Shown: positions 55,558 through 63,839 of the stretch, piece by piece | Numbering within the stretch: the first letter of the stretch is position 1 | Layout of the letters: each line of letters opens with the position of its first letter | Assembly (NCBI GenBank): GCA_016745315.1 | Contig: CP066886.1 | Span: 6,014,501 to 6,078,500, forward strand | Direction of reading: 5' to 3' | Length of the DNA: 64,000 nucleotides | From: Arthrospira sp. PCC 9108 | GTDB taxonomy: Bacteria; Cyanobacteriota; Cyanobacteriia; Cyanobacteriales; Microcoleaceae | Made by a program: the position numbers and the translations under genes | Notes under the pieces: generated by a model | The model's input: only the letters and a program-made list of their open reading frames with translations | Database searches by the model: none | What the model was told of the DNA's origin: nothing

Positions 55558-55942
55558 GTTTGATGTTGGGTTGCACCTAACCTACGGTTGATGTTGGGTT
55601 GCACCTAACCTACGGTTGATGTTGGGTTGCACACAACCTACCACCTAACCTACGGTTGATGTTGGGTTGCACACAACCTACGGTTGATGTTGGGTTGCAC
55701 ACAACCTACCACCTAACCTACGGTTGATGTTGGGTTTCACCCAACCTACGGTTGATGTTGGGTTGCACACAACCTACCACCTAACCTACGGTTGATGTTG
55801 GGTTGCACACAACCTACGGTTGATGTTGGGTTGCACACAACCTACCACCTAACCTACGGTTGATGTTGGGTTTCACCCAACCTACGGTTGATGTTGGGTT
55901 GCACACAACCTACCACCTAACCTACGGTTGATGTTGGGTTCT
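55558..55942. repeat. 28-bp tandem repeats, left array (12 units)
   Basis: Twelve copies of GTTGATGTTGGGTTGCAC..AACCTACG. Some units carry a 12-base extension (CCACCTAACCTA), producing alternating 28- and ~40-base spacing. TTGGGT and ACCCAA arms around TGC form small hairpins in many units. The array lies directly downstream of the ptuB-like gene and matches the array at 58.1-58.4 kb. Confidence 0.9.
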
Positions 55943-55971
55943 GCTGAGTAGACCTTTCCCCAATCTTCCTG

Positions 55972-56599
55972 TTAAGATGACAGCCAATTTTGCAAAATAT
56001 TAATCAGCACTGGAGCAAAAGAGTCCATCTTATCCTCGTTAGGTTGTGATAGATCCCTGATTAACATCTCTAGCAATTCTTCATCCTCCAAGCCTTGATT
56101 GGGATCTATACCGCTTTTCCATAACAAGGTATCGGATAATTGTTTACGCTTCTCGATTAAGGCACGGTTATTTTTTTCATCATCGCCCAGGTTTAACACT
56201 TGAATCGTATCCTTAGCGCGATCGCTCAAACCTTCTACCCGACCACTAATTTTAAACCTAAGTTCTGTTTCGCATTCTTCCATCAGGGGAGTTAAGGGTA
56301 AGGGCTTAGATTCATGAGCCTTGCCACATTGATTAGAGGTATTACAACTGGCGACAATATTTGAAAAATCGAGGGTGCGGTTAGGATTCAAATTTTGAGC
56401 TTCTATATGCTCATTATGGCAATTATTAATATCTTCTATTCTGACAGCAATAAGCACAAATATAGAATTTTTCTTTCAGAGCATATTCCCGAATAACTCG
56501 TCTCATATCTTCAGGTAACTGGCTATATCGTCTATGAGGATTTTTCTTTTTCCATGCTGTCAAATTAGGTGGCTCCGAGCCTTTATGAATCTTTCGCAT
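55972..56599 (-). pseudogene. PtuB-like HNH nuclease (Septu/retron type), frameshifted
   Basis: Starts MRKIHKGSEPPNLTAWKKKN at 56597-56599, the characteristic N-terminus of TIGR02646/PtuB proteins. FYICAYCCQ supplies the first zinc cysteines. The frame is then lost near 56440-56443, where two bases appear to be missing (CAG-AATA for CAGAGAATA). The rest continues RIEDINNCHNEHIEAQNLNP, with the HNH histidines and CNTSNQCGKAHESK. Its start overlaps the end of the PtuA-like gene by 17 bases, as in intact Septu operons. Probably inactive. Confidence 0.72.
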
Positions 56600-57956
56600 G
56601 ACGTGATTTTTGTTTATTGATCAGGAGTTTGGCTTTCATCAATTCTAAATGATTGGCGTGCAATTTCTCAGTTAATTGTGAAAGCAATTGTTCAGCCTCG
56701 GTTAGGTTGGCGTTTTGTATGGCATCTAGCAGATTGTTCAGTTCAGTATCAATGGTCTCATTACGGATACTGGTATCCATGACATCTAGTAAAACCGTAT
56801 TAGCATCTTGCCCATACTGGGAAGGCAATTGTTGCAATTCACCATTGTTTAAGGTGTAAACCAAGATATTTTGACAGTCGCTGATGATAAGAGGTGAATG
56901 GGTTGTTAGCACAAATTGACAGTTAGGAAAAGTGTCGATCAGGCGATCGCAAAAACTACGCTGCCACGAGGGATGTAAATGCAAATCGACTTCATCAATC
57001 AAAACGATACCATCACCTGTTCAAGGATTTTCTAGGGCGGGTTTCAGCATAGCTAGACGGCGAGCAATATCACCAACTAGAGCCATCAGAGATTTTTCGC
57101 CTTGTGAAAGTTGGGCGGCATTTAGGGTTTCACCGTTTTTGTCGATCGCCATATAGAGACGAGGTTTGCGACGGACTCTCAGGTTGTCCAGATCCGGCAT
57201 AAATCGGCTAATGGCGGTGCGAACTGCCGTTAATTGCCTATCTTTAGCGGAGGCATTTAGTTGCTGCAATTGTTGCCATACCGTTGAATCGGTTTGTAAT
57301 AGAGGTCTGATTTCGTTCCAAAAGTCTTGAGGAATTGCTGATTCATTCTCAGTATCTTCTCGTTCTCTAAACCATTCAAAAAAACGGCGAAAGTCTACAC
57401 CCTGATTTAAGGCGTTATCGTAGCCATCTAATTGCTTAAAGCTGTGCTTAGTCCTAATTTTTAGGGGTATATCCAGCACTACGCGCTCCACCGGATAAAA
57501 GGCAATTAGAGGTAGGCTTGTTTGGTCATTATCGCTGAGGTCATCACGATAAATATTAGCCAAACGAGTGCAGTCGTTTAGGTTACTATTATATGGGGAT
57601 TTTCGCCCTTTTTCGGCTTTGGCTAAAGTCCATTTAAACTGATGATTAATCTGGCTGATGTCGGCATTTTCTGAGGGATGATTATTATCATAAGCCTCGA
57701 TTTCAATGCTGGCAAAATTAGCGGAATTAAGTATAGAATTTTCTGGGATAGGGTTGCCACTGCCTTTTTCCGTGCGTAAACGAGCAGTGAACCAGCTAAG
57801 AGAGGTGGCTAAAGCGGTGAGAATGGAGGATTTGCCCGCGCCATTTTTGCCCACGAATACGGTGATATTGCTGGGGTTTTGCTGGGTGGGTGCTAAGGAA
57901 ATTTCCAGATTTTTAAATAGCCCAAAATTTGTGAGGATGACCCGTTGGATTTCCAT
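56583..57956 (-). pseudogene. PtuA-like AAA ATPase (Septu/retron effector), nonsense mutated
   Basis: ~458 codons from the ATG at 57954-57956 (MEIQRVILTNFGLFKNLEI). Walker A is FVGKNGAGKSSIL (~33-45). The ABC-type signature is LSQGEKSLMALVGD (~298). An in-frame TGA at 57021-57023 follows ALENP, and the frame resumes TGDGIVLIDEVDLHLHP (Walker B) with LTTHSPLIISD. TTA to TGA, one substitution, explains it. The long C-terminal helical part (~400-458) follows. The layout fits PtuA of Septu/retron Ec78-type defence. The partner HNH gene is also broken, so the system is a remnant unless the stop is read through. Confidence 0.75.
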
Positions 57957-58120
57957 CGCGATCGCTTTCAAACTCACCCCTATTATTATCTCCACATTGT
58001 CGCACAAAGTCAAGTGTTTGCTGTTTGTTAATCATACTGTTTCCCATGAACCAGGCAACAGTAGGGGCGCGGGGGTACAAGCGAGGGATCACGGCGACCA
58101 CCGGGGAATCTCGCCTACAT

Positions 58121-58424
58121 ACTACGGTTGATGTTGGGTTGCACCTAACCTACCTTTGATGTTGGGTTGCACCTAACCTACGGTTGATGTTGGGTTGCAC
58201 CTAACCTACGGTTGATGTTGGGTTGCACCCAACCTAGGGTTGATGTTGGGTTGCACCCAACCTAGGGTTGATGTTGGGTTGCACCTAACCTACGGTTGAT
58301 GTTGGGTTGCACCCAACCTACGGTTGATGTTGGGTTGCACCCAACCTACGGTTGATGTTGGGTTGCACCCAACCTACGGTTGATGTTGGGTTGCACCCAA
58401 CCTACGGTTGATGTTGGGTTGCAC
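58121..58424. repeat. 28-bp tandem repeats, right array (11 units)
   Basis: Eleven units at an exact 28-bp period (for example 58130, 58158), of the same GTTGATGTTGGGTTGCACC(T/C)AACCTAC-type sequence as the left array; in pieces, GATGTTGGGTTGCAC is invariant. Units with CACCCAACC form perfect TTGGGT-TGC-ACCCAA dyads. The array replaces the 3' end of the antitoxin-like gene. There are no spacers, so it is not a CRISPR. Confidence 0.92.
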
Positions 58425-58619
58425 TTGCAGTTCATCATCACTGGGGGCGGGTTCGGGACGTTTGGCGATGCCTCGGAGTCCAGTCAGAGTGCCAGAGGGA
58501 ATAGGCTGAATGGAGGTGAGTTGTTTTTGCTGGAGAAATTCGGCGAAGTCCAGGACTTCTGGGATTTGGTTTTCTGGAAGGGTTTGAATCAGTTGATTGA
58601 GTTTTTCGGCGGCTGTCAT
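58374..58619 (-). CDS. DUF2281/VapB-like antitoxin, 3' end replaced by repeats
   Basis: 81 aa. The first ~62 residues (AAEKLNQLIQTLPENQIPEV, LDFAEFLQQKQ, GTLTGLRGIAKRPEPAPSDDEL) match small DUF2281/antitoxin-type proteins of toxin-antitoxin pairs. From residue 65 on (VQPNINRRLGATQHQP) the frame is simply the 28-bp repeat translated. The original C-terminus has therefore been lost or overwritten. No toxin gene adjoins; the next gene is the MmeI-like fragment 60 bases upstream. Confidence 0.6.
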   Translation of the reverse strand: MTAAEKLNQLIQTLPENQIPEVLDFAEFLQQKQLTSIQPIPSGTLTGLRGIAKRPEPAPSDDELQVQPNINRRLGATQHQP

Positions 58620-58679
58620 AGTTTTTAGGAAGTCAGTTGGTTGGATTGGGTTGGATTTGTTCTATTATGCCCGATCGCT

Positions 58680-60362
58680 TTATGACTTGGTTTTCGGTTT
58701 CGCCGACTTTTGGGCTGGGGTGGGTTGGCTGGTCATTTTTGTATATAAATCAAACAGTTTTTCTAGGCGTTCGGTGTCGTTTTTGAAGCGACGACCGATG
58801 TAAATTCGCTCGATAATTTCATCGTTGTGATCGTGGGCTTCCCGGACTAGGGGAAATTCGCTATCCATGCGTTTTGGGTCGTACATATCCGCAATAGTAG
58901 CGGGGAAATAATGCTCGCGGGCTAATAAAATATCTTCCGCGCAGCGAGTCAGGTCGGCTTTGTTTTGTTCCGTGAGGGTGGGGACGGGGAAGGTGTTCCA
59001 GTCTAGGGTGTTGGAGTAGCGATATCGGGTTTCGAGTTTGCCGCAGACGGTGGCGATCCAGACCAAGTGAAGGCGTGAGGCGATTAGCGCCATGTTCCAC
59101 AGTGGCGCATCGTAGAGAGCGAAGGCACTATCACCGACCAATGATCGTTCTGGTAAAAGACCAATAGGAAGATACTCTCGGCGCTCAGAGCTAACACGTG
59201 GAACAATAAATGCAGATCGATCACAAATCCCTTGAATTTGCCTAAATCGATGAGGATAATCTGCGGCTGGTCTAGTTTCTGCTGCTTTACTATTACTACG
59301 AAATTCTCGAATAGCATCAATTCGTTTAGCTATTTCTGGAATTTTATAAGCTTCTTCAGCTTCTGAGTCCTCAATCCACAAACAATATCTATTAAGACCT
59401 CTGATAAACTCTGCGGATCCGAAATAAGGCCGAATGTAGCTTATTGCCTGGGGCGAATGATCGAACAAATCCTTCACCTGATAGGTATCTAAAAAAAAGT
59501 TTCCATTGTCTGTTGGTTTATTTCCCCATACCATCAAAGCCCTATCTTCAGGTGAGCGACTAACCTTTTCAATAATTAAATTAGGACCATGAACAAGCTA
59601 CGCATTTATATTACTACCTGCCTTGGCAACTATTTGTCCAGTTTCATCTTCTGAAAAAACTATATTATGATGTTTTGAATCAGCCCCAATTCCTATGATA
59701 GCCACCGTCACCCCAGCATTATGGCTCGCAAGATTTGCCCACTTGAAGGATGTATGAGCAAATATGATCAAATTTCCAGTTTCAAAAATAAGCGGCCAGA
59801 GAACAGGAACTTGTTCACCCTGACAAATGGAATTAGTAGAAACAAAAGCCGCCGCCGCATTGGTTGGCGTGCCATAATCTGCCGCCTTCATAAACCAACC
59901 CGCCACATAATCCAAAGACTTCCAATTTTTTGTCCGACTATCAAAAATTTGTTTTAAATCGTCCTTTTGTTCCGACGATTGCCAAGTCGAACCCAAATAA
60001 GGCGGATTCCCACAAATATAAGTTTCTCCCCCCTCATTCTCAAACTCAATTTCTGCCTGATCTCGCGTTTCCCCCCACAAATCCAAATCTTCCCGCTGCA
60101 CCTTTACCCCCGTTCCCGTGGGCGGACAAAGACTCAACCAATCCAACCGCAAGGCATTATTGCCGCAAGTAATCCAATTATCAGCCTTCAAGGGCAAAAA
60201 ATCCGCCAACGCCAACATCGGCCCCCGATGCAACACATCACACTGATACTCGGCAATAATCAAGGCTAACCGGGCAATTTCTGCGGCAAAATGGCGAATT
60301 TCTATGCCCCGAAAATTGGTCAAGGGAATCTGAGAAGGGCGATCGCACTCCCCCGCCGACGG
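58680..60362 (-). pseudogene. MmeI-type (type IIL) restriction-modification protein, truncated and nonsense mutated
   Basis: The frame starts after a stop at 60363-60365 with SQIPLTNFRGIEIRHFAAEI, a position ~400 residues into normal MmeI-like proteins; the nuclease half and SAM motif I are missing. The methyltransferase motif NPPY is in YICGNPPYLGS. An in-frame TAG at 59598-59600 replaces the expected Tyr of INAYLVHGP-type sequence, after which the frame continues LIIEKVSRSPEDRALMVWGN with the target-recognition part and ends ...AKPKTKS. Two defects make activity unlikely. It is part of a degraded defence cluster. Confidence 0.75.
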
Positions 60363-60557
60363 TTAATTTCCGTCGAGTAGCGTTAACTATAAACCTTTAT
60401 CCTGACAGCGATAGCGGGTTATTACTCAACCCAATAACTATGCCTAGTTACTCAAATATTACTCACAATCTAGTCCTAGCACAGGAAAATAATTCTGTCA
60501 ACGGTTGATTACTCAGTCAACAAGCACAACTTAATCAATCTGTCAAATGCCTACTAT

Positions 60558-60692
60558 CTCCCCCTAACCAAACACCGATAGGGTAACTCTCTCGTGATAC
60601 CCGTCAATGGCAAGCCTATCGGTTCGTTCCTCACCATTGACTGCTATCACATCGGTCGTTTCCCCAATAGTGCTTGTTTCGGTTAGGGGGAG
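60558..60692. ncRNA. Candidate pseudoknotted RNA element
   Basis: Outer stem: CTCCCCCTAACC (60558-60569) with GGTTAGGGGGAG (60681-60692), 12 perfect pairs. Inside, GTGATA (60594-60599) pairs TATCAC (60645-60650) and GTCAATGG (60603-60610) pairs CCATTGAC (60634-60641). CCGATAGG (60575-60582) pairs CCTATCGG (60615-60622) in the loop, crossing the previous stems: a pseudoknot. All arms are exact complements. It is equally foldable on either strand. Function unknown. Confidence 0.45.
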
Positions 60693-60836
60693 GGTATGGG
60701 TTCAATTTTGCAGGGTATTACCTAAAGCTACCAGTGCTAATAATAGGACGGTAATGAGTGCGATCGCAGTGGGATTTATCTATGGCTCAAAGTCAACACG
60801 ATAGCCGTAGGTAGCCGTAGGGGGAACCCACTAGGT

Positions 60837-60879
60837 TATCAATGTACAACGATACTCCTATCAATGTACAAAGATATCA
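60837..60879. repeat. Two iteron-like direct repeats
   Basis: TATCAATGTACAACGATA at 60837 and TATCAATGTACAAAGATA at 60859, 22 bp apart with one difference in 18. The spacing is that of plasmid iterons, but only two copies are present. Confidence 0.5.
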
Positions 60880-61279
60880 GACCGCCTACCTGGTTCCCTG
60901 TGGGAGTCAGATTATTGGTGAAATATTGAGGAGCCTACTCACTACCAACAAAATGCGATCGCATAATCACGACTAACCTGGCTATGACATACTGAAGCGA
61001 TACCCCTAAACAACTTTTCAACTGGTGACTTGTTTCGTCATCTCTCGCTGATACCTACATAATCCTAGAGAATTGATTCCCCATCGAAACCGATACCTAC
61101 ATACCGCTAGACAAGTCTCCAATTTTTGGTGGTAATCATCCCGTGCCGAACCCAGTACCCCTAATAGACGGGTTAAGGTTTTGGCTTAGGGTGTTTATTG
61201 TGGGTAAACTAGGGGGGTAAGCATATAAATAATTTTCGATACCGTATTTTCGGTACTGAAAACAGATAATATGAATGAA

Positions 61280-61304
61280 CCCCTACAGTCAGAAACCATA
61301 GGGG
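61280..61304 (-). terminator. Hairpin downstream of the small-gene operon
   Basis: CCCCTA (61280-61285) and TAGGGG (61299-61304) around 13 bases. It lies 39 bases after the stop of the last gene on the minus strand and is followed there by TTCATTC. A plausible operon end, not strong. Confidence 0.4.
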
Positions 61305-61342
61305 CCATTTAAGTTATTGAGTTAGCTGTTAGGTGTTAGGGT

Positions 61343-61693
61343 TTAGTACAGGAAATGTCGTTTTGGTAGCTCCCCGCTAATCTTACACTTAGTAATCATA
61401 GCTAACGCTACGTCTGTTAGCTTGTCTACAATGAGTTGGTCAGATTTCCCTATGTAGATGTGATGATTGACGCTACCATCCCACCCTTTGAGGTTCCAGT
61501 AGGTAAAACCATTAATTGAGAGTTTTTTGCAAGCTGTAAATCGTTTACCATTAACCTCTACTGAAAAAGATTTATGGGTTTCTAGGTATTTAAACCATTC
61601 TAAAGAACCTACTTCGATACAGATATTACCATGACCTACCAGAAACCCTTTGTAAGACCCTGTTAGTGTGACTACTGGGAGTAGCTTAGGCAT
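61343..61693 (-). CDS. Hypothetical protein of the mobile module (beta-rich)
   Basis: 116 aa from the ATG at 61691-61693 (MPKLLPVVTLTGSYKG), which overlaps the stop of the preceding gene by 8 bases; a longer frame adds 13 residues inside that gene and is less likely. It looks strand-rich (ICIEVGSLEWFKYLE, VNGKRFTACKKLSINGFTYW), with a C-terminal helix. No family recognised. AT-rich, no HIP1 sites, unlike the core genes. Last gene of the operon before a hairpin. Confidence 0.6.
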   Translation of the reverse strand: MPKLLPVVTLTGSYKGFLVGHGNICIEVGSLEWFKYLETHKSFSVEVNGKRFTACKKLSINGFTYWNLKGWDGSVNHHIYIGKSDQLIVDKLTDVALAMITKCKISGELPKRHFLY

Positions 61694-61967
61694 GAAAATC
61701 ACCTCCCAGTAGGATATCGCTGTTATAACCATTAAGGTTACATTCAGGTGATATTACGTCTGAATCGAATCGAGTAATAATTGGATACTGAGATTCTACC
61801 CATTTCTCGTGTACTGCCAGAAAGTCAATAGCGTAATTATGAGCAATTTCTGCTATCGTGATTCTATCCTCACGAGTTGCTGTTAAATTATTGCCAGCTA
61901 ATCTGACAAAAATCTCCCTAGCCATTTCTGCAATAACCATCATTTTTTCTTGTTCAAACTCATTCAT
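61686..61967 (-). CDS. Small hypothetical protein of the mobile module
   Basis: 93 aa, unrecognised. The first ~60 residues are helical and charged (FEQEKMMVIAEMAREIFVRL, ITIAEIAHNYAIDFLAV). The C-terminus is polar and ends LLGGDFHA. Overlaps the next gene by 8 bases, so translation is coupled. It starts 18 bases after the preceding gene's stop. Confidence 0.55.
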   Translation of the reverse strand: MNEFEQEKMMVIAEMAREIFVRLAGNNLTATREDRITIAEIAHNYAIDFLAVHEKWVESQYPIITRFDSDVISPECNLNGYNSDILLGGDFHA

Positions 61968-61985
61968 GGCTTTATTTCCTATTGA

Positions 61986-62264
61986 TTAATTGAACTTGTG
62001 ATCATCATTATCGGGGTGATTTTGATTATTGTTGTGTTCTGTAATTTTTGCATCAAGCAAGGCTTCAATACCTTTGAGTAACTCGATTTCCGCGTTTAAA
62101 AAATGCCTGTGGATTTGAATAAATTCGACAATTTCGTCGAATTGTTCAGATGTGATAGCAAGTTCTACTAAGTCAAGTAATCCTACAACGTTAGGATTTA
62201 ATCGATTACTCATGTAGCTATATTCTACTACGTTTAATCCGGGTGTACTTAATTTGATTGACAT
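61986..62264 (-). CDS. Small hypothetical protein of the mobile module
   Basis: 92 aa, acidic. Mostly helical (LDLVELAITSEQFDEIVEF, LNAEIELLKGIEALLDAKI), with an Asn/Asp/His-rich tail (NNNQNHPDNDDHKF). No family recognised; the tail and helices are consistent with a small regulatory or structural phage-type protein, which is inference. Confidence 0.55.
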   Translation of the reverse strand: MSIKLSTPGLNVVEYSYMSNRLNPNVVGLLDLVELAITSEQFDEIVEFIQIHRHFLNAEIELLKGIEALLDAKITEHNNNQNHPDNDDHKFN

Positions 62265-62326
62265 GGATTTATCCTTTGATAGTGGTTAAGTTGTGATAGT
62301 TTAACGTCATTTCGGACGGGTTTAAA

Positions 62327-62548
62327 TTATTCGATTTTGGTTAGTAAATGCTTAATATAATTAAGCTGTTTGAGCAATAATTGTTTTTTTGCTTCTGCTA
62401 AGGATAACTCAATCTCGCAATCATTCATTATTGAAATTAACGTTTCTTTAGCGTCTTCTCTGTTGGCGTTGTAGACTGTACTATCTACCATTTGTTTAAA
62501 TGTTTTAAACCTTGCCTTTATAATGGCATTTGTGTTGGTTTGAGTCAT
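62327..62548 (-). CDS. Small helical hypothetical protein
   Basis: 73 aa, almost entirely helix-forming (AIIKARFKTFKQMVDSTVYN, ETLISIMNDCEIELSLAEAK, LLLKQLNYIKHLLTKIE). No family recognised. It is 12 bases after the stop of the preceding 192-aa gene, on the same strand, in the same operon. Confidence 0.55.
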   Translation of the reverse strand: MTQTNTNAIIKARFKTFKQMVDSTVYNANREDAKETLISIMNDCEIELSLAEAKKQLLLKQLNYIKHLLTKIE

Positions 62549-62560
62549 TTTTTTGGTCTC

Positions 62561-63139
62561 CTATATGATGTGTTTCCAAACATTTTTGCCGTTCTGATTA
62601 ATCATATTATATCCTCTATTTTTCATTAGATTAGTCAACTCTGAAACATTAACGCGACTATCAAGATATCCATCTGTTTTAGCTCTCTCAATGGCTTCTT
62701 TTAACGCTTTCGGGTCGATATCAGTTACAACCTCGGTTAACTCAGGACATCCCGCGTTAATTGCCTGGTTGTTTTGTTTCATTTTTGCCTCAATACCTTG
62801 AGTGATAAAACTGTCTAAAAATTGTTCAGTACCTGATGATATAGTCAAGATTTTTTCATTAACAAAATCCCAGTAATCATTGAAGCGTTTAATTGATTCA
62901 TTGATAGATAATTGATAAATCAATGAATGGGTGACAATAATTTCACTTGATAACCTAGCGTTAATGATATCTTTTTTGTGTTTCTGTAGTTGTTTTTTGA
63001 CCTTGCTGTATTGATTGCAGTTATCGATATTTCTCCAGAAAATTTCTAATTGAGATGATAATTTATCAAGCGTAATATCCTCTACATCGTTTAAATCACT
63101 TAACTCGTAACCATTGCCCCTATATTCCTCTGATGTCAT
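62561..63139 (-). CDS. Hypothetical protein, possible winged-helix C-terminus
   Basis: 192 aa. Helical N-terminal 120 residues (LSSQLEIFWRNIDNCNQYSK, KKQLQKHKKDIINARL). The last ~50 residues (LKEAIERAKTDGYLDSRVNV, SELTNLMKNRGYNMINQNGK, NVWKHII) look like a winged-helix, as at the C-termini of replication helicases. Its ATG overlaps the ATPase stop by 4 bases (ATGA), so the two may together make one split replication or helper protein. Confidence 0.6.
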   Translation of the reverse strand: MTSEEYRGNGYELSDLNDVEDITLDKLSSQLEIFWRNIDNCNQYSKVKKQLQKHKKDIINARLSSEIIVTHSLIYQLSINESIKRFNDYWDFVNEKILTISSGTEQFLDSFITQGIEAKMKQNNQAINAGCPELTEVVTDIDPKALKEAIERAKTDGYLDSRVNVSELTNLMKNRGYNMINQNGKNVWKHII

Positions 63140-63756
63140 AGTCTCTTTTTAAACCATATAGGAAACATCCGTCTTTTGAGTTCGTTTAACTCCCAAAATG
63201 TCCACAATGGATGTATTGAATTAATCACCTTTAAAGCGAAAGCATTAAAAATCATGTTAGTTCCCGGTGTCTGACTACTGATGGTTATTCGGCTATTTTT
63301 GCGGTTTAACACCTTGAAAAGCGATAACATATTCTCATTTTCAATTAATAAGCTAGGGGTGATATCTTCCCATACCAATATAAAATTTTTCTCAAATTCA
63401 CATTGAAGGGGGTCATAAAATCGTTCATGTTGTATCTTGTTTCTCAGTGAAGCGAAAGTGCTATTAGCAAGCACCGAGGTTGTCTTGTATAGTTCAGATG
63501 CTACGGTAGCTATCTGTGACTTTCCAGTACCGCTAGACCCCCAAAGGAACAGGATACCAGCGGTAGACATTAACGTTACTGGAGACGCTATAAACGAGGC
63601 GATAATTGGAAACTGAATATCAGGATATGGTAGAACACAGACAGCCCGTAAAACAGACTCTAATTGCTCACCCAGGTTGCCTTCTGTGATTATTTCTTCT
63701 AGTTCAGATGACATCTGACTTCTAATTAGTCTATAATCAATATAGTCCTCAGACAT
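63136..63756 (-). CDS. P-loop ATPase of the mobile module
   Basis: 206 aa. Walker A is LFLWGSSGTGKSQIATVASE (GTGKS near residue 77); Walker B-like is FILVWEDITPSLL (~128); ITISSQTPGTNMIF may be sensor 1. The size and order resemble phage/plasmid helicase-loader or superfamily 3-like ATPase cores, but no family can be named. N-terminal ~60 residues are helical. First complete gene of the operon; the next overlaps by four bases. Confidence 0.65.
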   Translation of the reverse strand: MSEDYIDYRLIRSQMSSELEEIITEGNLGEQLESVLRAVCVLPYPDIQFPIIASFIASPVTLMSTAGILFLWGSSGTGKSQIATVASELYKTTSVLANSTFASLRNKIQHERFYDPLQCEFEKNFILVWEDITPSLLIENENMLSLFKVLNRKNSRITISSQTPGTNMIFNAFALKVINSIHPLWTFWELNELKRRMFPIWFKKRL

Positions 63757-63807
63757 GGTAGTAACCTCTTATCGCTCTTGACTTGTTGACATGGTATGGT
63801 AGTTATT

Positions 63808-63827
63808 CCCCCTAAATATTTAGGGGG
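63808..63827. promoter_or_regulatory. Perfect 20-bp palindrome upstream of the ATPase operon
   Basis: CCCCCTAAAT/ATTTAGGGGG, exact over 20 bases, between the stop of the edge gene (63840) and the start of the ATPase gene. It could terminate the upstream gene or be an operator; there is no long T-run on the minus strand, so an operator is slightly favoured. Confidence 0.45.
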
Positions 63828-63839
63828 ATTTATTTGTGA

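Larger units (their letters stand above)
60366..61342. other. Non-coding stretch at the border of the small-gene module
   Basis: Nearly 1 kb with no credible gene. It starts where the MmeI-like frame breaks off and ends at the small-gene operon. Contents: nested inverted repeats (60558-60692), two 22-bp-spaced TATCAATGTACAA words (60837 and 60859), two ~25-bp GATACCTACATA-type repeats (61048 and 61090), and a hairpin TACCG-TATTTT-CGGTA (61240-61255). Possibly an integration border, origin or RNA region. Confidence 0.5.

Noticed and set aside
55558..58424. Possible CRISPR arrays of 28-bp repeats
   Set aside because: Units are contiguous with no unique spacers, and no cas genes are near.
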